Shown in pieces: positions 51,774 through 59,572 of a stretch of DNA of 64,000 nucleotides. The notes under the pieces are model-generated. The model searched no databases. It had not been told where the DNA came from and saw only the letters and a list, made by a program, of their open reading frames with translations. The DNA lies in assembly GCF_000517445.1 (NCBI RefSeq), contig NZ_CP006965.1, positions 558,001 through 622,000 of the forward strand. The letters are read 5' to 3'. How positions within the stretch are numbered: position 1 is the first letter of the stretch; every line of letters starts with the position of its first letter. The position numbers were made by a program, and so were the translations under genes. Origin of the DNA: Thermococcus paralvinellae. GTDB lineage: Archaea; Methanobacteriota_B; Thermococci; Thermococcales; Thermococcaceae.

Positions 51774-52244
51774 ATGTTCTTGGGTATTCCCCACTCTTCT
51801 CTAAAAATACGGCTTCCGACATCCCTGATCGTATTATTTGCCTCTTTAGTTTTAATATTTGTAGGATTCGGTGTTGATACTGTCCTAATACATTTTTTGA
51901 GTGACAGTGGCAAACCAACACTCTTGCTATTGCTTTTAGTGGGTCCATACATGGAAAACCTAGAGCTCTTCGAAATCCTCGGTAAAATCTTCATGAAGAA
52001 TAACTTCAGCAAACAAAAGGCAAGCATCATCTTGCTGAGTGTTACGACAGTTGAAAGTCTTGTCATAGCAAAATATTTTTCAGTCACTCCCCTGTATAGT
52101 TTATTGAACATTTTGGCTACGTGGTATTTTATAGAATACCTCTATACTTTCAGAGATACTAGGATTATCGATGCAGCAGCAAATGCAATACACTTTCGCT
52201 GTATTGTTCAATTCCCACTGGTATTATATTTAACATATGGGTGA
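51774..52244 (+). CDS. Membrane protein, degenerate PrsW-like partner
   Basis: A 156-residue membrane protein. Helix order and spacing follow the preceding PrsW protein: VGPYMENLELFEILGK stands for the EExxK segment, SVTTVESLVI keeps a Glu (94) at the motif 2 place, ILATWYFIEYLY replaces motif 3 without the His, and ANAIHFRCIV keeps a His (140). It probably lost catalytic activity and serves as a partner or regulator. The ATG directly follows the PrsW stop. GGGGGAACTTGA is upstream. Confidence 0.55.
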   Translation: MFLGIPHSSLKIRLPTSLIVLFASLVLIFVGFGVDTVLIHFLSDSGKPTLLLLLLVGPYMENLELFEILGKIFMKNNFSKQKASIILLSVTTVESLVIAKYFSVTPLYSLLNILATWYFIEYLYTFRDTRIIDAAANAIHFRCIVQFPLVLYLTYG

Positions 52245-52249
52245 GCAGA

Positions 52250-52573
52250 ATGATTAGAGGCGAGTTGTACGTGAAATACTCAAAGGAGAAAATATTAGGG
52301 GGTTATTTCAGAAACAAAAAACATCTACTCGAGCATTTTGTTAAAGTCCTCTCTGCAATTACTCCACAGGTAGTCACAAAAGGGGAAATCATTTCCTTTG
52401 AGGTTTCTAAACAAGACAAATATTTCATGAGAGACATTCTGAAAGAGCGTTTTAAAAGCAATGAGTTCAAGGACAAGATCGAGAAAGCAGACGACTTCGT
52501 ACTGTTTTATGACAACAAAAACCATAACGTCTTTGCAGTAGTCCTAATTTTTCAAGATAAAGTCAATAGGTAG
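52250..52573 (+). CDS. Small protein of unknown function (element operon gene 4)
   Basis: A 107-residue soluble, charged alpha/beta protein (MIRGELYVKYSKEKILGG, FEVSKQDKYFMRDILKE, VLFYDNKNHNVFAVVLIF). No family is recognised. Start at ATG 52250 with GGGTGAGCAGA; the upstream GTG (52241) overlaps the previous stop. It completes the four-gene operon with the PrsW pair and ends by overlapping the convergent gene by 11 bp. Confidence 0.55.
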   Translation: MIRGELYVKYSKEKILGGYFRNKKHLLEHFVKVLSAITPQVVTKGEIISFEVSKQDKYFMRDILKERFKSNEFKDKIEKADDFVLFYDNKNHNVFAVVLIFQDKVNR

Positions 52574-53030
52574 AAGAGTAGCGTGAAGAGCTTGTATAAA
52601 GTGATAACAGCACATCAAGTGCTTTATCCTTTAATTCTTCATCTTTAATATAATTTTTTATGAGATTGTATACCCCCTCATAGTCATAATACCACGCACG
52701 TATATACCTGACGTTTTCTCCAACCCAATCTTTGGAAGTTAGTGTTGGCTTTTTTCTCAGCTCTTCATCCTTCAAAATCTTCACAGAGCGTGAATATAGA
52801 GCAACTCCTGCATTCTGTAATAGGGCGTTAAATTTGTGATATTCTTTTTTTGTGTTAAATCTCTTGTAAATCAGCCTTGATGGGACAACTAAACACTTTT
52901 TCTTTTTCCATTTTAGCATGAAAATTGTGTTCTCTGTCCTCGTCCTTGGCTCAAAGCTTTTTGCTTCTTCAATTAGGATTAAAGCAAGAATGGTTGCAGC
53001 CTTCTCAAGGTTCCTCTCGAGCGCCTCCAT
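52563..53030 (-). CDS. Unknown protein, 155 residues
   Basis: A basic, mostly helical protein. Segments such as MLKWKKKKCLVVPSRLIYKR and YYDYEGVYNLIKNYI are visible but no motif is. It may bind nucleic acids judging by charge. It is the only minus-strand gene in this part of the element and converges with the PrsW operon. Its start is the only ATG with the full domain; no strong ribosome site is seen. Confidence 0.5.
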   Translation of the reverse strand: MEALERNLEKAATILALILIEEAKSFEPRTRTENTIFMLKWKKKKCLVVPSRLIYKRFNTKKEYHKFNALLQNAGVALYSRSVKILKDEELRKKPTLTSKDWVGENVRYIRAWYYDYEGVYNLIKNYIKDEELKDKALDVLLSLYTSSSRYSSTY

Positions 53031-53119
53031 TCTATGGCACCTTGTTACTTTTTGTCGTGTAGATAGTTAAACTTTATTGAAAAAACATTATTAATGTTCT
53101 GCGCGCTTTCTATATTGCT

Positions 53120-53476
53120 ATGATTGTTAATGATGCCATAAATTCTAAAAAGTTCATACTTTATGCCTTGCCGGATACGGATAATAATGAAATAGTGGCA
53201 AAGAAAGTTTTTGAGATCAAGACGGGCGACATCATAAAAACAGCACGCGATGCAAGAAATGTTCTTCAGGTGTTCTATAACACTGACTACAGTATTTGTG
53301 TGCATTTTTGTTCAAAGGAAGACCCAACGTTTCAAAAACTCAAATCCACCCTCTTTAGAATTTCTAAAGTTAGAGAGGTGCTGAAGGGAGATATGATAAT
53401 ACTGTATTGTATAAAATATTGGGTGGTTGGATTTGGCATTGTTGTTGGGGAACAGAAATTCATTTCTAATATGTGA
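53120..53476 (+). CDS. Unknown protein, 118 residues
   Basis: An alpha/beta protein with KKFILYALPDTDNNEIVAKK at the start and a beta-rich second half (GDMIILYCIKYWVVGFGIVVG). No family is recognised. No ribosome site precedes the ATG, so it would be leaderless. Base use matches its neighbours in the element. Confidence 0.45.
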   Translation: MIVNDAINSKKFILYALPDTDNNEIVAKKVFEIKTGDIIKTARDARNVLQVFYNTDYSICVHFCSKEDPTFQKLKSTLFRISKVREVLKGDMIILYCIKYWVVGFGIVVGEQKFISNM

Positions 53477-53529
53477 CAATTCTCGTAACTTTTAATTTTT
53501 AACAGTGTCATCAATGGTATAGTGCTTCT

Positions 53530-53757
53530 GTGATTGTTGTGGGGCTACTTTATGCCTTTAGTTCTAAACAACTTGGATATGTGGAGAAGATGTCCAAGAC
53601 GAAGAATAAGAATATCAAAAAGATAAAATTGTCAGATATTATGAGAGATTTTGAGGCTTTTGAGCAGTATAAAGATGAAATCTGGGATTTAATCAAAAAA
53701 GGAGAAATAGAAGTAGACGAGCCACTTCTGTTGTTAGTGTTGAAAGCATATTTGTAG
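53530..53757 (+). CDS. Small unknown protein, start uncertain
   Basis: Up to 75 residues. The C-terminal half reads DIMRDFEAFEQYKDEIWDLI then KKGEIEVDEPLLLLVLKAYL, a plausible folded helix pair. The start may be GTG 53530 or an internal ATG after a basic stretch. No motif. Confidence 0.4.
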   Translation: MIVVGLLYAFSSKQLGYVEKMSKTKNKNIKKIKLSDIMRDFEAFEQYKDEIWDLIKKGEIEVDEPLLLLVLKAYL

Positions 53758-53791
53758 TGTTCCTGTTTTAATTTTTACAAAGCTTTTCAAG

Positions 53792-54064
53792 ATGTCTTGG
53801 AGTTATACAGTGATTATTTGCAAAGAAAAAACAATAGAAGGTAAAGAACTTGAGGAATATCAAAAATGGATTGAAATAGACTGTACCATTATTATAGCAT
53901 ACAAGATGCGTGGATATTTGTTTTGGCATCCTCACTTTAGAAGATGGTACCAATGGTGTGAAGCAATGCGAGCCCATGCAAGACAATACTTTGACTTTAC
54001 ACCTATTTCAAGACAGTTTAGGGGGTCATTAAAAGATACTAATGAATTACATAATGTCGATTGA
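53792..54064 (+). CDS. Small Trp/His-rich unknown protein
   Basis: A 90-residue protein with an unusual aromatic and histidine-rich centre (LFWHPHFRRWYQWCEAMRAH). The first half is a beta-helix pattern (SYTVIICKEKTIEGKELEEY). No family is known to me. No good ribosome site; the start ATG at 53792 is tentative. The 3' end overlaps a tiny ORF. Confidence 0.4.
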   Translation: MSWSYTVIICKEKTIEGKELEEYQKWIEIDCTIIIAYKMRGYLFWHPHFRRWYQWCEAMRAHARQYFDFTPISRQFRGSLKDTNELHNVD

Positions 54065-54170
54065 CTCTTTGAACAAGCTTGATAATGCTATTATTTTAAA
54101 GCGCTTGAGTGAGAATGAAAAATCATGTCCTCACATGGACAGTAAACGTTATCTTTTGAAAACTATTTAG
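54054..54170 (+). pseudogene. Short open frame, probable gene remnant
   Basis: Thirty-eight codons ending at TAG 54168-54170. The sequence includes NEKSCPHMDSKRYLLKTI. After the stop another frame reads VVNGEKYCLVHSHTTF, which could be its continuation after a frameshift. Together the Cys/His residues hint at a small zinc-binding protein that has decayed. Confidence 0.3.
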
Positions 54171-54216
54171 TTGTGAATGGTGAGAAGTACTGCTTGGTGC
54201 ATTCTCATACAACTTT

Positions 54217-54678
54217 TTGCACAATATACTATCGGATAATCTTGCAAAAATAAATTTTAGAAATAATGAGATTATTATCAAGAAAGAAGACTTTGAGAAA
54301 GTTGTAAAACGTTATTTTGAGGATGTTGAGCCCTTTGAAGAAGAGTTTATAGAGGACATTAAAAGGGAAGGTTTGTTAAAGGAGTATCGTGAGAATGAGT
54401 ATGTACTCTTTGCCGATCGAGTGTTTAAAACTCTGGTTCCAGATTTGGAAAACATACTTCTTTTTCTCAAGAATGCTCTTTCAGGTACAAGTGGAAGTGT
54501 TGTCATAGAGAGTGATGAGGAGAGCATGGTGGGTTTTATGTACTATATCAATGCGGTTAAAGAAGTAGCATTTAAAAAAAGAGAGGGAATGCCTGTGAGT
54601 TATGAGATAACTATTGATGTTAATGAGGTCAAAAAAGCAATAAATGAGCTTTATCCATTTTTAAAACATAGGAACTAA
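54217..54678 (+). CDS. Unknown acidic protein, 153 residues
   Basis: The protein opens with NLAKINFRNNEIIIKKEDF and continues with an acidic helical part (FEDVEPFEEEFIEDIKREG), then a second alpha/beta half (SGSVVIESDEESMVGFMYYI). No family is recognised. The first codon in frame is TTG at 54217; no better start is present, so the 5' end may be truncated by the remnant upstream. Confidence 0.5.
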   Translation: MHNILSDNLAKINFRNNEIIIKKEDFEKVVKRYFEDVEPFEEEFIEDIKREGLLKEYRENEYVLFADRVFKTLVPDLENILLFLKNALSGTSGSVVIESDEESMVGFMYYINAVKEVAFKKREGMPVSYEITIDVNEVKKAINELYPFLKHRN

Positions 54679-54742
54679 TTCTCAAAATCTCAAAGATACT
54701 GTAGAAAATGTGTTATTAACGGAATATCTTGTCTTTGTTGAA

Positions 54743-54770
54743 TTAATATTGTTGTGTGGGTGAATATTAA
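54743..54770. promoter_or_regulatory. Inverted repeat upstream of the 145-residue gene
   Basis: TTAATATT (54743-54750) and AATATTAA (54763-54770) with a 12-bp spacer, about 40-70 bp before the ATG at 54812. Could be an operator; an AT-rich TATA-like stretch overlaps the right arm. Confidence 0.4.
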
Positions 54771-54811
54771 TAAACAATAAACACTAAAATTCCTAGACAA
54801 GGTGGTGAATC

Positions 54812-55249
54812 ATGAGCAAACGCTCTGTTCTCCCTAAAATGGAATCTGAAATGTGGAGACCTTTAGCATACATCTATAGAGAAAATAAAGCAATGGTGGA
54901 GTATATAATAATTGGGAATACTAGGCCAAAATTAGAAGAAGTTGTGCATTTGGGGATGAAGTTTGCAAGGAAGATACTAGAACTCGAAGATCTCGAAGGA
55001 ATGCCAATTCATGTTGGCAAATATTTATATTTAATTCCCGAAAGCGACCAAAAAAGAGATGGAGATCATAAATATATTCTCTATACCCATGTGATTCTTC
55101 TAAACGATGATGAGCTCCTTCTTGAAGATGTTTATGCTACACTGGACATAATCCCTGTCGAGAGTGGAAAAAGAATACGTTTGATTTTCACGACTCCCGT
55201 AGGGTTAATATTTGACTTGCATATTATAAAAGAGAAGGATTCATGGTAG
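54812..55249 (+). CDS. Unknown protein, 145 residues
   Basis: Soluble alpha/beta protein: MSKRSVLPKMESEMWRPL at the start, a helix KLEEVVHLGMKFARKILE in the centre, and beta strands to the end (IRLIFTTPVGLIFDLHIIK). No motif or family is recognised. AAGGTGGTGAATC precedes the ATG, the best ribosome site in this part of the element, so the gene is real. Confidence 0.55.
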   Translation: MSKRSVLPKMESEMWRPLAYIYRENKAMVEYIIIGNTRPKLEEVVHLGMKFARKILELEDLEGMPIHVGKYLYLIPESDQKRDGDHKYILYTHVILLNDDELLLEDVYATLDIIPVESGKRIRLIFTTPVGLIFDLHIIKEKDSW

Positions 55250-55560
55250 TGTGTTTGAAGTAGGGTACTCGAATAGAGTTGTGAAATCTTTGGAAAGTGA
55301 TGTTGTTAATTTGTTCTCTAAAGATATTCGCTTTAATTAAATAATTACGTAATTACATAATTAAATAGTTTTTGATTATAAATTTTGATTTTCTCAAGTT
55401 CATCGCAAAATCTCGTTAATTTCATTGTGGAGGAGTGGTTGATTTTGGTTAACTCTTTATTGGCTTGTAATTTACTTGGCATCTGTTTTTGTAGATTACT
55501 AAAGTTTTAAATAATTTAATGTTCAATTTTTGTTCAAGAATTGTACAAAAGGTGTTCAAA
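55250..55560. other. AT-rich spacer with palindromes before int(N)
   Basis: Three AT-rich palindromes lie side by side: TTTAATTAAA (55332-55341), TAATTACGTAATTA (55342-55355) and a partial copy of the first (ATAATTAAAT, 55357-55366). They lie about 200 bp upstream of the integrase. The rest shows no gene. They could be an integrase operator or part of an origin. Confidence 0.5.
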
Positions 55561-55800
55561 ATGCGGCGAAGAAAATGGGGTGGAGAGTTTGTCGATGTCC
55601 ATGTGCAGCTCCCGAAGTGGCTTGTTCGCAAAATAAAGGACAGTGGGTTTTATTTGGGTGAGTTTCTAGAAAATGCGGCTATTTTATTGCTTGAAAGTCT
55701 TTATAATGGGGCAGTTTCCAGAAATGGAGGCTCAGAATTCTCTATTAACGAAATTATGGTGCCCCGGCCGGGATTTGAACCCGGGGCGCGGGCTCGAAAG
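55561..55800 (+). CDS. Int(N), N-terminal part of split SSV-type integrase
   Basis: Eighty codons ending inside the right repeat. RKWGGEFVDVHVQLPKWLVR, then KIKDSGFYLGEFLENAAILL, looks like a ribbon-helix-helix DNA-binding unit, followed by a linker and the repeat-encoded VPRPGFEPGARARK. The frame joins int(C) exactly. AGGTGTTCAAA precedes the ATG. On the chromosome it runs on antisense through the tRNA to a stop near 55848, a meaningless tail. Confidence 0.85.
55757..55800. repeat. Right attachment repeat
   Basis: The 44-bp copy that is part of the intact tRNA-Glu gene. The recombination point lies somewhere inside these identical bases, most likely in the anticodon-stem part, as in other SSV-type elements. 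Confidence 0.95.
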
Positions 55801-55834
55801 GCCCGCATGTTTGACCGGGCTACACCACCGGGGC
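55757..55834 (-). tRNA. tRNA-Glu (anticodon TTC)
   Basis: The acceptor GCCCCGG pairs with CCGGGGC, followed by the discriminator A and an encoded CCA. The anticodon stem CGGGC/GCCCG holds the loop CTTTCGA with anticodon TTC. The T arm has GGGTTCAAATCCC. A TATA (TTTTTAAATG, minus strand) lies about 30 bp upstream. The gene is regenerated by the integrated element and no intron is seen. Confidence 0.96.
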
Positions 55835-55921
55835 GTCCAATATCTTAAGCCTTAAGTCCATTTAAAAAGTTTTCGTTCACAATTCTTTTAAATTCACATT
55901 TCCCTCTGGATTTGATGGAAA

Positions 55922-56914
55922 ATGTTTGGAGTTAAAGTTCACAAACTTGAGGGCGAAAAAGTCAGGAGAAAGCTTATTGAGCTTGGTATTCTGGATAAAG
56001 AACACAAAGTTAAGCGAGATGGAGAGTTTCTGATTTTCCCTGTAAAAGAGAAAGTCGAAGGATTTGAAATTGTTGAGACAGAATTTGAGCTAGTTGAAAA
56101 GAGACCCCACAGCTATCGGGAAGTCGTTAATGTTCCGGAACACCTGAAGCTTCTCTTGCCCTCTTCTTTTGACATAATTGGTGATATAGCAGTAATTGAA
56201 CTTCCAAAGGAGCTCATGCAGTATGGAAATCAAATTGGAGAGGCAATTTTAAAAGTTCATAAGCATATAAAAGCTGTTTTTGCAAAAGGAAGTGCTGTTT
56301 CTGGAGAGTTTAGAGTTAGAGAGCTTATTCATTTAGCGGGGGAAGAGAGGACAGAGACCCTGCATAAAGAAAATGGAATAAAGCTTAGACTGGATATTGC
56401 GAAAGTTTATTTTTCCCCTCGTTTGGCCACAGAAAGAATGAGAGTCTTTAAGAAAGCTAAAGAAGGAGAAATAGTCTTCGATATGTTTGCTGGTGTCGGC
56501 CCTTATTCAATTTTGCTTGCAAAAAAAGTTAGACTTGTTTTTGCATGCGACATCAATCCTTGGGCGATAAAATATTTAGAAGAAAACAAGAGGCTAAATA
56601 AAACGCCCAATATAATTCCAATCCTGGGAGATGTAAGAAAAGTTGCTGAACAAATTAAAGCTGATAGAGTAATTATGAACCTCCCAAAGTTCGCACATGA
56701 ATTTTTAAGAGAGGCTATGCTGAGTGTAAAGAGCGGAGGAATAATTCACTATTATGGATTTTCCCATGAAGATAACTTGTTTGATGAACATGAAGAGAAA
56801 ATCAAAACTGTTGCAAGAGAGCTTGGAAAGAGCGTTGAATTCTTGGAGAGAAGAAAAGTAAGACCCTATGCTCCCTATCAGTATAATATTGCTATTGATT
56901 TTAGGGTGTTCTAA
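55922..56914 (+). CDS. trm5b: tRNA (guanine-37-N1)-methyltransferase Trm5b
   Basis: Makes m1G37 next to the anticodon, preventing frameshifts. The 330-residue protein shows a D1-like N-terminal region and D2 (DIIGDIAVIELPKEL). The catalytic domain follows with TERMRVFKKAKEGE, SAM loop DMFAGVGPYSI near residue 189, and the NLPKFAHEFL motif IV. Its archaeal b-type length fits. GATGGAAA is upstream of the ATG. It ends 4 bp inside the convergent nucleotidyltransferase gene. Confidence 0.92.
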   Translation: MFGVKVHKLEGEKVRRKLIELGILDKEHKVKRDGEFLIFPVKEKVEGFEIVETEFELVEKRPHSYREVVNVPEHLKLLLPSSFDIIGDIAVIELPKELMQYGNQIGEAILKVHKHIKAVFAKGSAVSGEFRVRELIHLAGEERTETLHKENGIKLRLDIAKVYFSPRLATERMRVFKKAKEGEIVFDMFAGVGPYSILLAKKVRLVFACDINPWAIKYLEENKRLNKTPNIIPILGDVRKVAEQIKADRVIMNLPKFAHEFLREAMLSVKSGGIIHYYGFSHEDNLFDEHEEKIKTVARELGKSVEFLERRKVRPYAPYQYNIAIDFRVF

Positions 56915-57615
56915 CGTAAAATGTCAAATTGCTCCAAGGGGGAGCCTGAAGAAGCTTTTTTAATTTTCTCGATCCTTGCTTCTATGAATTTTACTAGGGA
57001 TTCTTCATCAAACTTAAGCTTTCTCCCGTCTAGATAAGCCTTGTATATCTCAAGAACCTCTTCATCTTGAATTTTCTCAAGAGCATTTACAATATCCTCC
57101 TTTCTGAGACTTTTTGCTCCATTAATCAGAGCTAAAAGTCTTGCGGTTTCTCCAGCCAATATATGCATCATCTTTCTATTTTCCCTGAATTTCTCGCTCA
57201 GCTCTAGAATTCTACCGGCTCTCCAGCTCAAAAGCTCCCTGAACTCATATCTTGGCAAAATATTAGCTATGTCATTACCATAAACGACAACGTGGTTTTC
57301 AAGAAAATCCTGTTGATAGATTGTCAAAAACTTGAAAGGAATACCTTTTAACAATGGATCGCTTATGTTTTCCAGATATTCCCATGCTAGGTCAACTTCA
57401 ATAGCATTGGTCTTCTTGGCACAGTCTTCTAAGATTTGCCTGAGCTTTGGAATAACTGACTCATCTTTTAGTATCACAGCAAAAAAGTCCAAGTCACTTA
57501 CATTTTCGATGAAATCCCCTCTTACAAATGACCCATAGAGGATCAGGGAATAAAGTTCGTTTTTTAGTCTAGTATCTTGAGAAATCCGCTTTTTAATGCA
57601 CTCTAAAAACTCCAT
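56911..57615 (-). CDS. Nucleotidyltransferase-fold protein (MNT/Pol beta type)
   Basis: A 234-residue protein with the signature LILYGSFVRGDF...VSDLDFFAV (GS-x10-DxD) near residues 26-46 and a helical C-terminal half (ETARLLALINGAKSLRKED), as in two-domain nucleotidyltransferases. Substrate unknown; many paired HEPN/MNT systems are toxin-antitoxins, but this is a single long protein without a partner. ATG at 57615 follows GTGAGGGTT; it is 5 bp after the DUF192 stop. Confidence 0.8.
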   Translation of the reverse strand: MEFLECIKKRISQDTRLKNELYSLILYGSFVRGDFIENVSDLDFFAVILKDESVIPKLRQILEDCAKKTNAIEVDLAWEYLENISDPLLKGIPFKFLTIYQQDFLENHVVVYGNDIANILPRYEFRELLSWRAGRILELSEKFRENRKMMHILAGETARLLALINGAKSLRKEDIVNALEKIQDEEVLEIYKAYLDGRKLKFDEESLVKFIEARIEKIKKASSGSPLEQFDILR

Positions 57616-57620
57616 AACCC

Positions 57621-58088
57621 TCACGGCTCTTTAAGCTTTGGCTTTGGTTCAGCTAAACCTATCGTCCCGTTAATCTTTTTAAATGAGACTCCATTAATAA
57701 CGTTGCTTGGTGAGGGTACAGCTTTTTCCATTTCATTCTCCACTATCCAGCTTATTTTATCTCCGATTTCCACATCAAGAGCTTTGATAATCCCAATAGG
57801 TCCTTCAATGATATATTTTGCAGCGTCTCTGGGTATATAAACACGCCATGGTTTTGCTTTTTTGAAATCAACAACCTCTTTCGCTGAGTTCAGAAATATA
57901 ACGTCAATGGTTTGAAACATAAAGAACATGTGTATTGAGGCGTTTGTCCTTGTTTCAGCTGGCAGAATAAATACAAGGGCATAATTTACATTAGGAGTGA
58001 GCATTAATCCTTTAAACCGTTTGAAAAAGGTGTCTGCTAATTTAACTTTTCCGTGCCAGACTTTGTTCTTGGTTTCGTTGATCAGCAT
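57621..58088 (-). CDS. DUF192-family protein
   Basis: A 155-residue protein with [20 protein letters not shown] and [20 protein letters not shown], then [19 protein letters not shown], the standard DUF192 pattern. Members are small beta-rich proteins of unknown role, often exported in bacteria; no signal peptide is seen here. The message may be leaderless. The gene is upstream of the nucleotidyltransferase in one transcript. Confidence 0.8.
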   Translation of the reverse strand: MLINETKNKVWHGKVKLADTFFKRFKGLMLTPNVNYALVFILPAETRTNASIHMFFMFQTIDVIFLNSAKEVVDFKKAKPWRVYIPRDAAKYIIEGPIGIIKALDVEIGDKISWIVENEMEKAVPSPSNVINGVSFKKINGTIGLAEPKPKLKEP

Positions 58089-58124
58089 GTTCTATTATTG
58101 AGAGCCAGGATTGATAAAGTTTCC

Positions 58125-58155
58125 GCGAAGGAGAATCAAAAAGAAAACAGAAAAA
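58125..58155 (-). terminator. Oligo-T terminator of the kor operon
   Basis: On the minus strand the sequence after the last kor gene carries runs TATTTTTCTG and TTTTCTTTTTG, a stemless archaeal-type stop signal. Confidence 0.5.
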
Positions 58156-58160
58156 TAGAA

Positions 58161-58727
58161 TTAAAGCTCCCCTTTCAAGGCTTTCTCTCCAAGTTCAAAG
58201 CCCTTATGGAGTGCTTTCAGATTTATCTGCTCTGTTCCTTTTGGAACAGCATCCAGAACGGCCTTTTCTATGGCTTCTTTGCTAACAATTCCAGTAAGCG
58301 CTACAAAAAGCCCTAATGTTAAAATGTTCATTGTTAAACTCAACCCAGTAGTTTCCTCTGCAATCTCAGTAAGCGGGAAAGCATAAACTTTGAGCTTGAG
58401 GTTTTTCTCAACTTCTTCATTTCTATGGGGAATTAAATCTCTTTCAAGGATCAGCACAGCTCCTTCTTTCAGCTGACTGAGATACTTGGAATAAGCCTCC
58501 TGAGAGAGGAATATTGCATAATCCGGGTGCAGAGTTTTCGGATAATCAATTGGCTCATCACTTATAACCACTTCAGCTCTGCTTGCTCCTCCTCTGGATT
58601 CTGGACCATAAGATTGGGTTTGCACAGCGTAAAGACCTTCATAAACTGCTGCAGCTCTTCCAAGGATTACACTTGCTAAAATGACACCTTGACCACCAAA
58701 ACCGCTGATGAGGACTTCTTTCCTCAT
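58161..58727 (-). CDS. 2-oxoacid:ferredoxin oxidoreductase, gamma subunit (second set)
   Basis: A 188-residue gamma subunit: EVLISGFGGQGVILASVILG near the start, then TQSYGPESRGGASRAEV and EIAEETTGLSLTMNIL. This subunit class binds CoA. It is a paralogue of KorC. ATG overlaps the beta stop (ATGA). Last gene of the long kor operon. Confidence 0.9.
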   Translation of the reverse strand: MRKEVLISGFGGQGVILASVILGRAAAVYEGLYAVQTQSYGPESRGGASRAEVVISDEPIDYPKTLHPDYAIFLSQEAYSKYLSQLKEGAVLILERDLIPHRNEEVEKNLKLKVYAFPLTEIAEETTGLSLTMNILTLGLFVALTGIVSKEAIEKAVLDAVPKGTEQINLKALHKGFELGEKALKGEL

Positions 58728-59569
58728 TCTTCCCACCCCATCATTTTCTTTGCCCTTTTCTTGTACTCTTCATATTCTTCATTCAAGCTCGGCCTGTCTC
58801 TGTCAACAAACTCGCCAATAACAATCTTGTCTTTAAGCTCTTCTGGACTCATGTTCTTTGCCTTGCTTATCGGTACTGTAATCTTGTTGTACCACTTTAT
58901 CAGCTCTGGAGCGGTTTTCATTCTGTTTCTCCTTCCAAAGCTGATTGGACATGGTGAGAGGAACTCAACCAAGCTAAAGCCTTTCTTTTGTAACGCTTTC
59001 TTTATGCTGTTTATCCCTTGGACATAATTAAAGACCGTCCATCTCGCGACATAGTTTGCCCCAGCAGCGACAGCTAGTTCAGCGATGTCAAAAGGATTCT
59101 CAAAGCTCCCATATGGAGCGGTTGTTCCCCTCAAACCCTTTAAGGTTGTTGGGGCTACTTGTCCTCCAGTCATTCCATAAGTGAAGTTGTTAATCAAAAT
59201 CACGGTAACATCAAGATTTCTTCTGATTGCATGAATGAAGTGGTTCCCACCAATTGCTGCCGTATCACCGTCACCCATAAATGCTATAACTTTCAGATCT
59301 GGATTTGCCATCTTTATTCCAGTAGCAAATGCTAAAGCTCTTCCGTGAGTTGTGTGAAGACCATCAAAGTCAACAAATCCAGGAACTCTCGATGAACATC
59401 CAATTCCACTCACCCAGACCACTTCATCTTTGCTCCAGCCAAGCTCATCAATTGCTCTAAGCGTATATTGTAAAACTGAACCAATACCACAACCGGGACA
59501 GAAAATCGTTGGAAGCATATCCTTTCTCAGATATTTGTCCCTTATCTCATAGCTAAGCTTAAAGCGCAT
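58724..59569 (-). CDS. 2-oxoacid:ferredoxin oxidoreductase, beta subunit (second set)
   Basis: A 281-residue beta subunit that binds thiamine diphosphate and an iron-sulfur cluster: FCPGCGIGSVLQYTL (Cys ligands), GIGCSSRVPGFVDFDGLHT, GDGDTAAIGGNHFIHA (TPP motif GDG..N) and NFTYGMTGGQ. A Cys near the C-terminal part (LSPCPISFGRRN) is the further ligand. GGGGTGTGAAGT precedes the ATG. Paralogous to korB in the same operon. Confidence 0.92.
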   Translation of the reverse strand: MRFKLSYEIRDKYLRKDMLPTIFCPGCGIGSVLQYTLRAIDELGWSKDEVVWVSGIGCSSRVPGFVDFDGLHTTHGRALAFATGIKMANPDLKVIAFMGDGDTAAIGGNHFIHAIRRNLDVTVILINNFTYGMTGGQVAPTTLKGLRGTTAPYGSFENPFDIAELAVAAGANYVARWTVFNYVQGINSIKKALQKKGFSLVEFLSPCPISFGRRNRMKTAPELIKWYNKITVPISKAKNMSPEELKDKIVIGEFVDRDRPSLNEEYEEYKKRAKKMMGWEE

Positions 59570-59572
59570 ACT

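Larger units (their letters stand above)
45860..55800. mobile_element. Integrated 9.9-kb plasmid/virus-like element in tRNA-Glu(TTC)
   Basis: The element is bounded by a perfect 44-bp direct repeat (45860-45903 and 55757-55800) made of the 3' part of tRNA-Glu from the anticodon loop onward, including CCA. The integrase gene is split: int(C) starts at the left repeat, int(N) ends in the right repeat, in matching frames. Excision would restore a 377-residue enzyme and a circle of 9,897 bp. Cargo: AbiE toxin-antitoxin, DUF835 and DUF257 proteins, a PrsW-type protease operon, and about eight unknown small genes. No known capsid or large Rep gene is recognised. Confidence 0.9.
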
